Assembly (NCBI GenBank): GCA_030141605.1
Contig: JAQGDQ010000069.1
Span: 427,126 to 491,125 of the forward strand
Length of the DNA: 64,000 nt
Direction: 5' to 3'
DNA from: Tubiluchus corallicola
Taxonomy: Eukaryota > Priapulida > Priapulimorpha > Priapulimorphida > Tubiluchidae
Part shown: positions 25,154-36,517 of the stretch, in pieces
Layout: each line of letters begins with the position of its first letter
Numbering within the stretch: the stretch's first letter is position 1
Position numbers and translations under genes: made by a program
The notes under the pieces: generated by a model
Told to the model about the DNA's origin: nothing
Seen by the model: the letters and a program-made list of their open reading frames with translations, nothing else
Database searches by the model: none

Positions 25154-27376
25154 ACTGTCAACAAAGAAGAGCTACACAAAAATTCTAAACACATTCCTCA
25201 TTAACGAAATCAATTTAGTGGCCTACCCTAAAGTTTAGGCACAAATTGATAAACTACACAACAACAAAAATTCAGGCATCCTGAAAACTGAACCAACTTT
25301 CAAAAGTTCTCTGCTCTCATTGCTGATGACGAAAAAGACATGACAAATCAAGTCAATAAATTAATGCAAATCCAAGTGTCCAATGATAGACTAGATAGAT
25401 CGGTCCTTCTTTCAATAGCCTGATTCAACTTTCGCTAATCCCATACTTACCGGCTTGACACAGTTTTCTGAATGTAACAACTCACAGTGCAAATCTGGCA
25501 CCAGCTGTAGAATGGCCAGAGTGATTTAAGGACAATTCTTGCTATGAAGAACTGATTTATCAGACGCTAAAATCTACAAATCCGTCTCCAGCGTTTTAGC
25601 ATACAATTGCCTGCTATAAATGAACTCTAGCCTAAACACGGAAATTGCCGACAATTTACTGCCTACCTCGCTTTAACGTTAATTACCTCCAAAATTGCAA
25701 CTCGAATCTCGGAGACACCACGCCGCGTTAACGGCAATTCACCCCCAAGCACAGGCCTGACGTTAGGGTGGAATCGTATAAAAAAAAACACAAATCATCA
25801 AGTTAAAAAATGTTACAAAAATCTGCTGTAGTTATCCAGTTGCTAGACTGTGAAGCTTGTTCAAAAATGGACGTATAAAAAATTTTGTGTCCAACTGTTA
25901 ATATCAGCAGTTACCTACAAAAATTAATTTAGAAGTTAGTGCGCGTGTACGTTCATTATGTGTCACCGATTTATTAAAATTAATAAAAAGACAAAGTAGT
26001 AGGCCTAGTTGTGCCAGCCCTCAACTGTATATCCTCAGGCCTATGACTAGCTAATAGCCCATATTTCTTGCATGCCAAGAGAACTATAGAACAGAGCATG
26101 ACGCAAGATATTCTTACTCCTGAAGTTATATATATTGATACGTTTTTGATTTTTGCGTTAGAAGTTTTGTTAAAAATGTGTTATGTATTTTTGAGCTTTT
26201 TATCGCAAGTTTAGTTACTGAAGTGAAACAAGATTAAAGAATCAACAACCCCCATTCACGCTTTATACATCAGCCACTCCAGTGTCTCATCCTAGATGAT
26301 TAGTCTTGATAATAAGCAAGGCACCGATCCCGCCACTAGCATCCTCATTAAGTTAAGCCTGCTACTGAGTAATGACTGATAGATTAATAGACTGCCAAAA
26401 TCTATAAGTTAAAAAGATCGAAAAATTAAATGTTCACTGCGGTTAACAGCAAAATATGATAGCTGCTAATTTTACACTGTAGCCTAAACGTCAGCATTTT
26501 CCCCTCGACAATATTATGATTTATTAATGACTTTATACGGGTAATGAGCTAACAGCCAAGCTGTACCTATAGGCATTTTGTTCCCAATCTAATTAGGTTA
26601 AAACGCATTGTCTGTGTGAATCAATTATGAGCTCAGTTCAATAGGTTGTATAAATAGCAAGCATTCCTTTGCATGGAATTCTACCTAAGATAAGGCAAGT
26701 GATTCAGGCCTCTCTTCTTATGTATGCAGGTATGCTTCTCGTTGCGTCTGAATAATATATACGTTCGCAAAATACAGCACAATAGCTATTAACTTAACAC
26801 ATAAAGGAATACTTTGTATGAAATGCTACTCAACAGTCATAGGTTCACAATGAAAATTACAAAGTCAAAACCTCTGTGCAGCCATATTTTTTCTCGCAAA
26901 GTTAGCAAGTTGAAAATTTACGAGTCGCTTTAGAAGTTACACTGCTGATTTTGTGCTAAACTGCTAAATAATTAGCCGTATCTCGTAAACTAATTTGCTA
27001 AAACCAAAGCTATTAATTGGTTGTGCAACAGTAACACACAATCAAAATTTTCTGCACAATAAAAAAGCACTGCCAGGCTCTCAAATTACCACATGAACTA
27101 GTCCCACTGGCCACACTATGTTAATTCCCCAGTTTTTTTACAGAACAGAAAATTCTGCAAAATGGTCATCAAAACAAAAGTGACTACAAACCAGTTACAG
27201 TGACATAATTTCACTGTTATTTCTGCCATTTTAGTTTATAGAAGTATAATTCATTTTAAAATAATAAATGGTGCACACTTACTGTAGACGTGACATAAAT
27301 TTTGGTGACCCGTAGGCTTATGTATGTACACATAATAAATGTTTACGTAATTCATATATGAAATTTTCATTACATG

Positions 27377-27394
27377 TAATATATATATATATAC
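27377..27394. repeat. TA microsatellite
   Basis: A short perfect TA run flanked by AT-rich DNA. No associated feature was seen. Confidence 0.85.
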
Positions 27395-27889
27395 AACGCA
27401 AACATGCCAAATGAGATGTATTTGAATTTCACAAAAGCGCTAAATACATTTGGGGCTTGGACAGTTAACAGAGTTGCCTCTTTTTCAGTTCCAACTAATA
27501 ATTACTAAGTTATAGTCTAGACTATAGTTAATTACTAAATTATCCAATGTTACTTTTGAATGTTTCAATTATTCTGCTGCAGCTAATACTCCTTATTTAT
27601 ATTGATCACAAATAATATTGTCAGTAAATCGTTTTACTAGCTAATCAGTCACCACAGGACTATTTTAAATGGCAGCGTAGGCCCTACTTTGATTTCAATA
27701 CGTTTATCGTAAGTTCAGCACATTTCCGATGTTATAAGATATAGAAATAAAACAAGGATATCTTAATTAACACTACACTGTACACATACATGGCTACATC
27801 TACCGCTGTTTTACATAATTACATAAATTAGCTTAATTAAATTACACGAGTGAAGTGCTTTTCATACCAATACAGTGAGAGTGCTTCCT

Positions 27890-28190
27890 CCTTCGTTTGA
27901 AAAATGTTAAATTAAAAACACGAAACCGACGGAGCCCGACTATCACATATTCGAGGCACACAGCCAACACGGACTTTGCATCCTTTTCACAATAACACAA
28001 GGTTCCGCAAGTTCTCAGCTAACAGACCCGCGCAGCCGCTTCCACACAAATTACACAAAACGGTTATCAGCAAACAAAACGCCGCGCAATGCCATGGCAA
28101 CCACCATCAATCACCACATCCGCTAAGCGCATCCTCAGGACACTTTCACTTTTGAGGCCCTGGCGCCATCTGTACTCAGAGAGGAAACGC
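27890..28190 (-). promoter_or_regulatory. Candidate promoter/first-exon region, relatively GC- and CpG-rich
   Basis: This is the most GC-rich block in the surrounding 14 kb, with several CpGs (ccgacgg, cccgcgcagccgc, acgccgcgc) and an AGATGGCGC core at 28163-28171 on the minus strand. The minus-strand gene that begins coding at 14377 needs an upstream non-coding exon, and this patch is the best-looking site for one. It is also just downstream of ASCC1, so the assignment is inferred from composition only. No TATA box or initiator was identified with confidence. Confidence 0.3.
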
Positions 28191-28374
28191 TTTTTCTACC
28201 ACACTGAAAGTTAGATATTTTTCCATTTGTGAAGTAGCAAAAATTATTGCAGTTTGGTATAATCGAATTGCAGCTGATATAATATGAAAAGCTCAACAAT
28301 GCACAATTAGCTTAAGTAACATTTTACAGGCAGAGCCTGTAAATGTTCGGAATCAGTGTTTGTTACAGATTTAA

Positions 28375-28380
28375 TTTATT
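28375..28380 (-). terminator. Candidate poly(A) signal for ASCC1
   Basis: An AATAAA hexamer on the minus strand lies about 290 nt past the ASCC1 stop codon. In AT-rich DNA such hexamers are common, so this is only a candidate. Confidence 0.35.
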
Positions 28381-28667
28381 AAGTAATACTCAATTGCCAT
28401 TGAAAAATGTTACTACTATTTTACATTTTCTTACTTTCCTATAAGCATGGCATAAATGCACATAAAAACGATGATTATCATTTCAAAATAATTTCTTTGA
28501 CAGTTCTGATAACAAGTACAAGACAGTTAAATACAGTTTGTCAGTAGTGGTATTCCAACCAGGCAGATGAGTAGTGTGCAAAATTTATCTACCATCAAAC
28601 CCAGTCATGTTCCAGTAACGACTACAATATCTTCAAACAGAAGTAAATCTCTAAAACCGCAACAAAA

Positions 28668-30195
28668 TTACTTCAGAAAAATTCTTGCTGAAGGGCAGTA
28701 ATAGCCATCTTCTGCAGTAGAGTGTCGCTGCGACATGTGAACTTCGCTAACCTCCATCTGCCCAAACTTGTAGTCAGAGAACATCCGTAATAACTCTCTC
28801 GCATCGAATGATTCCCGCTTTGCTTTTTGATCCTGATCGAAAAGTTCCTCCGCATCACGACGGAACAGTGTATTCATAAGTGTAATGTGCAACTTCACTT
28901 TCTCGAACTGGTTCAACATCAGTCCTGCACTTCGAAATTTGTCCACAAGTCGTTCAGAAAGTACTTGAAGTTTACTGGTCGGATCAGCGATTTTTGCGTA
29001 CAGAACATCAACCTCACCAGGATCATCGTTCATATATTCAATGCCATCTACATTCACAATCAAAGGGGAATTATTCAAAATCTGAGACATCAGTTCCTCC
29101 TTGCTAGTTCTGAGTATCTCTGCTGCTTTCCACCGTTCCCCTTCGCTCAGCAACACCAGCGTTCCGATGGTCAGGTGCAACTTGGCCGGATTTTGAAAGA
29201 TGGTTTCTTCGATACCTCGACTGTCACTGCAGTTACGAAGCACGTCGTTACGAAATTCGTACAAGTTGTTTTGTATGGTTTCTGAAGTTGCCGGAATCGA
29301 CAAAAAATGGGTAAAGGGTTGTTTACCCCTAGCTGAAAGGACAATGAGTTCTATTCTAGTATGTGCTGACTGAACACCATGTTGATCTACTCCCGTGATT
29401 ACAATCTTGCCTTCTTGACCATGACGAGGTATACGTATCTGTGACTTTGTCTCTTGTTCTAATCGGCGTTTGCTATCTCCGCCCTTGCCAATGATGTATT
29501 TGAAATAAGCGCTAGCGACATCTATCGTGGTTCTGAAGCCATTTTCTGTTTGTTCCACATTTGCATCACAAGTTGCATATTCGTCCATGTCCCACATATC
29601 AGGCACTAAATAACAGATAAAATTATGTAATGAATGCTACCACAAACATTCAAGTCACACCATTCACATCCATACACGCCCACGGATAGCACAACATAAC
29701 ATGCTAAAAATGATCATTTGTTGGCAGTAAATATTTAACAAGTTTCAACTTTTACTTTTAAACTAAATACTCATTATAATGACTCATTTACCAAATAATG
29801 CAAGTTTGCACTGTTTGGTATACAACCACAACTTTATTACCGGAAAAATTGCATCACTAAAATGCTACTTTTTAATTAGAGATAAACAAGTTGTCACATA
29901 CAAATAGCATTTACTCTCATTACAAGAAACAATTTTTGTATTAACCACTTTTATATTAACAAAATACAAATCTACAGTATTATTCTATGTAACATACAAA
30001 GTGTTGTAAAACATTAACAAACACGAGAAAAGCCACTTCAGAATATATTACTGAAATTAAAGATAGTGAAACTGATTACTAACCATCATCTTCTGCCTTT
30101 TTTGCACGAGTGGATAACTCATCTTCTTCACCCGCATACATCTTCCTGTAGCATCTTCCATCCACCCAGATTAACTGAGGTCGCAACACATCCAT
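28668..30195 (-). CDS. ASCC1: Activating signal cointegrator 1 complex subunit 1 (KH + 2H phosphoesterase-like)
   Basis: Two exons, 30084-30195 and 28668-29605, join in phase 1 to give 349 residues (the human protein is about 360-400 depending on isoform). The N-terminus MDVLRPQLI..VDGR.YRK is the conserved ASCC1 start and fixes the ATG at 30195. Residues 57-130 form the KH domain, with the GxxG loop at G77-K78-G79-G80. Residues 131-349 form the AKAP7/2H phosphoesterase-like domain, with both family motifs: H180-L-T182 and H276-I-T278. The stretch GIEYMNDDPG.VDVLYAK (about 224-241) is nearly invariant in the family. ASCC1 is a nuclear subunit of the ASCC complex, with roles in transcription coactivation and, with ASCC3/ALKBH3, in alkylation-damage repair. 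The whole KH and 2H region lies in a single exon. The DPAGT1 stop lies 1.07 kb upstream on the same strand. Confidence 0.95.
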
Positions 30196-31261
30196 TTCAT
30201 GCACTCATTAATGTAGAAAAGCCTGTTCCACCTGGAACACATGTATTTCATTATGAGATGTAATAAAACAACCTTATTATTTTTAAATATGTATTTAAAA
30301 AATGGCAAATTTACAATTCAGCAAATAAGTATAAATAGCTACTACTTTGTCTTATTCTGAAAACATTTAATAAACCAAAAAAGGTAATAAATTACTGTAC
30401 TAGTAAAAATATGTAACTTATCTCACGAAAGTTATGTATTCAATAATTGGAACTTTTTCATGTGGTCTGACACTCTGCAAGCCAGAACCCTATGCTTAAT
30501 GTAGATCGTTGTAATGAAACTAGATACACCGGAACTTACCAAGGATGTTTCTCTAAATAAAAGCAATAATAGAGAAAACGTGTCATGTCACGTTCAACAG
30601 GTATTGATTTTTAATGAGGTAAATAGGTGAGGAAAGGCTGCTTTACAAGTAGTGTACTAATAAGCTATTGACCAAATTATTGCAGTCATAGCATGTGAAA
30701 TGATTATTTAGTGTATCCTAATACAAATCTATAATAAGCAATTAAAAAGCACTTGTGAAAATCATCAAGTGCAGTACATCTCAGTAATTTTGACTGAGTG
30801 AGAACACTCCCTCATTTGTGCAGCTTAGAAAAAAAGCAGGCATTCCAACATAAAATCTCTATACATAAACCCAAGAACATAAATTTATGTATTAATTAAA
30901 TAATTTTAATGATTTTACCATAAAATTTTAACGCATAATACTAAATTCACATCTACAGACTTTAATAAAATAATGCACTTCGACAAATAACATACTACCA
31001 ATAGAAGCGTAGTGCTTTAAATTATGACTTTATCATAATAATAAAATACTGTAGCTTATAGATTGTACAAGCACTATAGCGACAAACATACCAACTCATA
31101 GAAGAAGTTACAATTGTACAAATGTCACATACTACATCTGTGCCAAAGAAGGTAAGAATCACTATTCCATCACTATTCAGTAATTACCAATGGACAAACA
31201 AATATCTATTTAATAATCACAGCAAGTGTATTATGACCAGGTGCACATAAATGGCTTAATA
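30196..31261. other. Intergenic DNA between DPAGT1 and ASCC1
   Basis: About 1.07 kb of AT-rich DNA separates two genes on the same strand. It must contain the DPAGT1 3' UTR and the ASCC1 promoter and 5' UTR. On the minus strand an ATTAAA hexamer (31209-31214) lies about 50 nt past the DPAGT1 stop and is a possible poly(A) signal. No repeat or extra gene was seen. Confidence 0.6.
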
Positions 31262-32494
31262 TCAAACGTCGTAGAATAGTCTAGCAAGTGGGTAGCGTAC
31301 AAAGAATGCCATACAACTGCAAAACACTTGAAGCACAAGCAAATAAATGACTAGAGTTCGTTCATGTGTTGGACCAATCCATATTAAGGCCAAGTTAATT
31401 ATAGTCAAGTTACTGAACTCCGTGTATTCCACATCATCACATATTTCCTTCTTAAAGTCCACAACTCGTAGTATCTGTGCAACTTTCAAAATAAATTGTC
31501 CCAGGATGTTTATGTCCGTCGATTTCACCTTCATAGTCGAAAAAGTTGATTTGTTTTCATCTGGTAGATAGCGAGGAAGACGATGACGTGGACAAGGAAG
31601 AAGACGAAAGAGCTGTGGCACAGAATAAATGAAATTTGCAGCCTGGGGAATAAAGAAGAGCATCATGGTTTTACTAAAATGGCCGAGAATGCCTACAACA
31701 GCAAAGGTCATCCCAGAGAAATAGCAAAAGGTGTCACCAATGAACACGCGTGATGGATACCAGTTATAGTATAGCAGTGCCATGGTGACTGCCACATACG
31801 GAAGTAAAAAATACAGTGAGAACAAGTGAGCATCTCTGAAATCACCAGAAAGTTCACTGAAGTTGAAGATGATGATGGAGATGGCGATGACGATACCTTG
31901 TCCAACCTCGATGCCATTGATTCCCGATAGGATGTTTATCGCATTTGTGCAAAAAACGGCTAACATTCCCATGTAAACATAATACAAGACATGAAGATCA
32001 ACATCATGTCCAAAATACGGCCGAAATGGTCGTGGAACAATGATAACCGTAGAGTTAAAATTCACATAATACACCATCAACAACGGTAATGTAGCCAATG
32101 TTGGAAGCATTAACTTGTGACGCCATTTTAAGTCGAGGGCATCATCTGCAAAACCGAGAAATATCATGCAACAGATTGACAGTAGAGCGGTGATGAACTC
32201 GACAAACACGTTGTGTGGAAACGGTCCCTCATTCTCTCCAAAATGGCGATGAAATGGGATGGGGATGAACAGGAACATGACGCACAAAAAAATGGCACCA
32301 GCAATTACTCCCGTTGATTCAGGTATTTTCACTTTGTTTCGTTTGCTCATGTCGAGACCATAGAAGCCATTGTTGATGAACATGTCCCGGAACTTGGGAA
32401 TTATTTGCCAGGTTACAAGAAATGCCGCAGCGGACATGGCAACATTGGTAACGAGAATTACGGATGCATCTTCCCACAATACGGTATGTGTCAT
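31262..32494 (-). CDS. DPAGT1: UDP-GlcNAc:dolichyl-phosphate GlcNAc-1-phosphotransferase
   Basis: This ER membrane enzyme transfers GlcNAc-1-phosphate from UDP-GlcNAc to dolichyl phosphate, the first step of N-glycan precursor synthesis and the target of tunicamycin. The 410-residue product matches the human length (408). Recognisable motifs are IPES at 57-60, FADD (115-118) followed by LDLKWRHK, NAINILSGINGIE (184-196), NWYPSRVFIGDTFCYFSGM (244-262) and CPRHRLPR (301-308), ending ARLFYDV. The acidic residues D117/D118 and D254 fall at the family's Mg2+/substrate positions. Around ten hydrophobic segments fit the known polytopic fold. The frame stays open 27 codons further upstream (to 32575). 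I prefer the ATG at 32494 because it matches homologue length and because a strong acceptor (AG at 32506-32507) sits just before it. The coding sequence has no introns, although the human gene is split into several exons. Confidence 0.97.
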   Translation of the reverse strand: MTHTVLWEDASVILVTNVAMSAAAFLVTWQIIPKFRDMFINNGFYGLDMSKRNKVKIPESTGVIAGAIFLCVMFLFIPIPFHRHFGENEGPFPHNVFVEFITALLSICCMIFLGFADDALDLKWRHKLMLPTLATLPLLMVYYVNFNSTVIIVPRPFRPYFGHDVDLHVLYYVYMGMLAVFCTNAINILSGINGIEVGQGIVIAISIIIFNFSELSGDFRDAHLFSLYFLLPYVAVTMALLYYNWYPSRVFIGDTFCYFSGMTFAVVGILGHFSKTMMLFFIPQAANFIYSVPQLFRLLPCPRHRLPRYLPDENKSTFSTMKVKSTDINILGQFILKVAQILRVVDFKKEICDDVEYTEFSNLTIINLALIWIGPTHERTLVIYLLVLQVFCSCMAFFVRYPLARLFYDV

Positions 32495-32520
32495 TGTGGC
32501 TCTCCCTACAACAAAAAATT
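32495..32520 (-). promoter_or_regulatory. Splice acceptor immediately upstream of the DPAGT1 start
   Basis: On the minus strand a T-rich tract ends in GTAG, with the AG at 32506-32507, only 11 nt before the chosen ATG. It could receive a cis-spliced 5' UTR exon or, if this animal uses it, a trans-spliced leader. It argues against the longer upstream start at 32575. Confidence 0.5.
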
Positions 32521-32575
32521 TATGAACATGTTTTTTCATAACACAGTCTACATTAAGTCTGCTGATCGGAACCAT

Positions 32576-35500
32576 AGAAAAAGTTTCTAATTTTATTTTA
32601 GGAAAAGAAGTTTGGGAATCAATTTTGCTTCATCAAATGTAAAATGTAGGCAAAATGACAGGTAGTTTGCAGGGGTAAATAGCAGGAAAAATTTGTGTAA
32701 CATTATTTATAAAAGACTTAAAGTTAGAAATTAAAAAAGCCCATCTAACTAATTGACATTATCTTTAAACTTGGGGTGTTCAACACATGCACGGCATAGT
32801 GGGAAGATGCAACTCTTAAGCTCATTCAAATATCATATAAAATATAACCGTGTGCTTGCTTTGAAATTTAACAAAGTAAACAAGCAAGCCATGAACATTT
32901 GCAATAGAACAATGAACTCTTGGTCAATACACTTCCAATAAATAAATATAAATCACAGATCAAAATAAAAATGAAAATTCACAGTACTTAGCCTTACAAA
33001 TGTATTTATAAAAGTTGTTTCTGCCCAGCAGCTGTGGGTGAACCCAAGAAGGGAGGGGCCTAAAGGACGAATGAATTAATATTTGGCAGTAAGGTAGCAT
33101 GCAAAACTACTCTTATTCAAAAAACTGTCGCAACTTACAAAAACAACAAATTGAAAAGTAGGTAAGAATGGCACAAGAAAAAGTGGCACACTTGCTAAAA
33201 TGCGAGTTTAGGGTTGGGATTACCATGTGGAGTAATTACTTTTACCTCTGCTAAGGAAGTTATGCTTCAACACAGTTTGTTTGGTTGGTTGCTTTTGTCT
33301 GTTATGGCAGTAAGCCTATTACCCAACAACAGCCTAATAGATTTCTGTGAAACTTTGTGGAGAAGGCGGGTATGGAGTGCCAAAACGGGAATCTTTTAGC
33401 TCGTGCTTTTTTTGGCAAAACTTGACAGCACATCTTCACGAAACAAAAACATCCGTGAAACACTTCGTGGAAGTCTCAGAGAGATGTTTAGTACTTCTTT
33501 TTTATCACCACCTGGACAAGCAACATACTACGAGTTAGTTCCAGTTCCATTTCAAGAAATTCTCACATGTAAAACTGTGTAACGCTGTCTATAACTTTTG
33601 CTTATTAACATGTATAAGGTGGCTCGATATGTGAATATGTATATTATATTTGTCAGTCTATATAACCATCAACAAAATTAATGGTCAAAAAAGGTAAATA
33701 AACACTATGTGGAACAGTTCTGTATTAGTGATTATAAATCTAATAAATAAATCTACCCTGTGCTCTTTTTTACCTGTGCCATTTTTACCACACTAAACAG
33801 ATGGCCCGATTGACAAAAGTGAACTTGACAGTCATGATTTTTAACATTAGGTTTAACATGAATGGAAGTCTGTTCCCGCTAATTCTTTATGAAATCCAGG
33901 AGTAATCGGAACGATTGTTCGCCTTTGTGAAGGTCCTAAGCGCGCATTTGCTTGTAGCCCTTTTAATATTGTTGCAAAATTAAATGGATGATGCTTAATT
34001 TTGTTAACCCGCAAGTAATTCATATAGTGCAAAATTCTCTATTTTTAGTCACTGGACACAATTAAGCTCATGTTTCACGGCATTAAAGCTCAGCAAAGGT
34101 AAGAATGATAACCACGCACTCAAGAAGACTACAATTCTGTTGATTTAAGTAAGTACCGGTAAGTAAGCAAGTGGTACACACAGATAGTTCTTTGTTCTTT
34201 CATAGAAAGCACTAGACGGTTAAACAAGCAGACACCATTACAGTACCCACGTTTTTCCAGTGCTAAAGTCACATCACCATGAACTCCTTTCGGTTTTTTA
34301 TGCAATTTTTTTTGCTGCGATAAATTGCTCCTGTGCGTTTATTAAAGCATCTGAGTGAGCATTTTGTAGATAGACTTAGATGTGGAGACGCATTAATAAA
34401 GTTTACATTAATTCTAAAAAATTTAATATAAAAAAAACGTCTGCTGGCGAAAGTCAATCCCACTCCTAGTGAGGGAGCTAAAGTACTCCCACCTGGCACC
34501 GACCCTAACTACATCACTAAAATCAGTGAATGACTGACCCGCCTTCATTCATTTCGTTCTTTACTCATTGAGTTAAATAAATAAATAATTATACCTAGCT
34601 CACAAACAGTTACTATTAAAGCAATTCAGTTTCCAAGCCAACGGTTGAAAGTGACCAAAATTCTTGGCAAGCACAACAACATACTCATAATGACGAAAAT
34701 AACATGAAATTTTCGATGCCAAAAACTAACCAGGCAATGGAAGAAATCTAACATTTTATATATGTGCAATGCTTGCTAATACGGGTTTCTGCAACGCCAA
34801 ATGTCGCGTAAAGCAGCCAGTAAGGCTGCTGGCCAGACCACTGAGACCAGTGAAACCACTGTGGCAGACATGCTCACTTCAGCACTCATCATGTAGCTGT
34901 AATTCTATAAGTATAATAATGTAATGTAATGTTGCTAACCAACATTATAGAGCAAATAATAATCATAATAGCAGCATATCACTGATATTAGCAGTAGAAA
35001 GAGAATGAATGATGACGATGAATGATAATAATGATGGTGGTACGTAGCAATAAAAACAATAATAACATTTTAGCCCCAGTTTTACAAATCTTTTATTTTG
35101 CAACATTTTCAAATAAAAAATAATCAATTGAAAGTTGAAGAAACGCACACAATGTGTTATTGCCTACAGGACGGAAAAAATTTAAAACTCTACAACAAAC
35201 AAGGAAATTGGAAAAAACAGTGAAATAACTAAGCTGCGGGTCTCACAACCATGACTGCAAGCGCCATTAATAATTTTCTATATATTAAAGTATACAGTAT
35301 AATATAAAGCATAGTAAAGTATATTTATTTGCACACTGTGCAAATTTATTTTGATTCAGTCCTACTTATGAAAATCAACCCGTAAGTATCCTATTGGCAG
35401 CTCTTGGCAGTTTTTTCAAATTACGCAAAAATAAAACATTTTTTATCTTTGTGGCACAAATATGCTGAATAGCTGTCCTGTTTATAAGATTTAGAGTCGT

Positions 35501-35601
35501 TTCTGTAATTTTAATCTAATATTATTTTTTACACAATTTAATTAAAGCTGATTCACAAGTTTTTCACTTCAATAGATAAAATTTCATTTTGCAGTGTTGT
35601 T
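32576..35601. other. Intergenic DNA between the membrane-protein ORF and DPAGT1
   Basis: About 3 kb of AT-rich sequence with no convincing exon. The block 34440-34530, read on the minus strand, resembles the G/C-tract end of the CAGTGGCGTAGCTA element at 1655-2212 (GTAGTTAGGGTCGGTGCC), so it is probably a decayed relic whose other end I could not place. The rest shows nothing I can identify. Confidence 0.4.
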
Positions 35602-35607
35602 TTTATT
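35602..35607 (-). terminator. Candidate poly(A) signal for the 246-residue membrane protein
   Basis: AATAAA on the minus strand lies about 170 nt past the stop codon at 35777. The position is sensible but the hexamer is common in this DNA. Confidence 0.35.
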
Positions 35608-35776
35608 TGGAATTGGTGGTGCTATAGTCTATTCAGTGTGTAGGGCATCTTGAGGTCTTACTCCAACCACTGCCAATCGGCTCCTGTACAGTTATGACAA
35701 ATAATCACGTAGCCCATTTTGCTTGAAAAAATAATTATTTTCAGAATTCATAATTCATCTTATTTTGCTTAAGGCT

Positions 35777-36517
35777 TTAATATAAATGTGCCGTAAAAAA
35801 CATCGGCTTGTTGCTGTTTATGCTAGCCAGTCTTGTCAATTCACAAAACATAATGGTGTTTAATAAGATCACAAGACTACTTCTGTCTACAAGTCCTGAA
35901 GCAAAACAAATGTAACTCAAAACTATAATAAAAGGGATTTTCCATTCTGATGATTTAATAGTTGATAAAAAGAAGCTATAAAGAGGCAGTTTTGAAAGCA
36001 ATATGGCATACGACTTTGCATCTGCTTCTGAATAGTGTTTGTTGACGTCAAGTATTTTTGCCAATGTACTCTGCGCAGCATGCCTGAGTTGATCCTGTGC
36101 TATTCCCACGTATGCTTTCCTTGAAGCACAAGAAGCGAGTCTCAAATCTGATGAACTTGTGCTAAAAACAACCTCTGTGAACTCAGAAGTTGTAGAACTA
36201 ACAGCATACACTATTAAGAAAGGAGAAACATACAAGCCCCATTGAAATACACTGTCATTTTTGTTGTTCTTTGGGAATGTCAAGACGTACATGCACAATG
36301 GTTTTTCCATCTCTTGCCCAGAAGCCAACCATTGGAGGACGGCACAAGTGATTAGAAATAAAAAGAATGCCGGTGGCACCTCCAGAGATATCAGCAGGAT
36401 TGACGATAATAACCATAGCTCTTGCCAAGTTCTTAAAGATCTTCGCCAAATCCACAGCTTGTAGACAAGAACTGTGAAGCACAATGTCACAATTGTCCCG
36501 TAATTAATAGCTGACAT
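35777..36517 (-). CDS. Unrecognised multi-pass membrane protein, intronless
   Basis: A 246-residue ORF with a protein-like composition and several hydrophobic segments: about 7-25, 33-66 (probably two helices broken by LEVPPAF), 93-110, 178-192 and 195-230 (two helices around GLVDRSS). Between the third and fourth lies a soluble stretch of about 65 residues (112-177), rich in Ser/Ala with KAYVGIAQDQLRHAAQSTLAKILDVNK. There is no signal for a known transporter or enzyme motif, and I do not recognise the family. An ORF this long is unlikely by chance in such AT-rich DNA, and the clean alternation of hydrophobic and polar regions supports it. A shorter frame on the same strand (36255-36482) overlaps it and is probably a shadow. 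It sits between the copine and DPAGT1 on the same strand, without a visible functional link. Confidence 0.55.
   Translation of the reverse strand: MSAINYGTIVTLCFTVLVYKLWIWRRSLRTWQELWLLSSILLISLEVPPAFFLFLITCAVLQWLASGQEMEKPLCMYVLTFPKNNKNDSVFQWGLYVSPFLIVYAVSSTTSEFTEVVFSTSSSDLRLASCASRKAYVGIAQDQLRHAAQSTLAKILDVNKHYSEADAKSYAILLSKLPLYSFFLSTIKSSEWKIPFIIVLSYICFASGLVDRSSLVILLNTIMFCELTRLASINSNKPMFFTAHLY

Larger units (their letters stand above)
14390..28374. other. Gene-poor 14-kb stretch (upstream region or long first intron)
   Basis: No exon on either strand passes the tests that work elsewhere in the window (phase-compatible GT-AG boundaries, protein-like composition). The short ORFs here are AT-rich and repetitive or look random. 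Much of it may be the first intron of the minus-strand gene, whose start exon follows a splice acceptor and so needs an upstream exon. Features separately listed are a tetranucleotide array, a SINE, CTCF-like motifs, a small inverted repeat and a GC-richer patch at the right end. The block 23040-23530 is less AT-rich than its surroundings, but I could not assign it. Confidence 0.5.

Noticed and set aside
28827-29285. 152-codon plus-strand ORF
   Set aside because: Antisense shadow of ASCC1, whose domains are unmistakable on the minus strand.
32495-32575. Longer DPAGT1 start giving 437 residues
   Set aside because: The extra 27 residues do not resemble the family, and a strong splice acceptor lies between this ATG and the chosen one.
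36255-36482. 75-codon minus-strand ORF overlapping the membrane protein in another frame
   Set aside because: Shorter, fully inside the longer ORF and without hydrophobic segments or recognisable motifs. It is retained only as a reason to check for a frame error.
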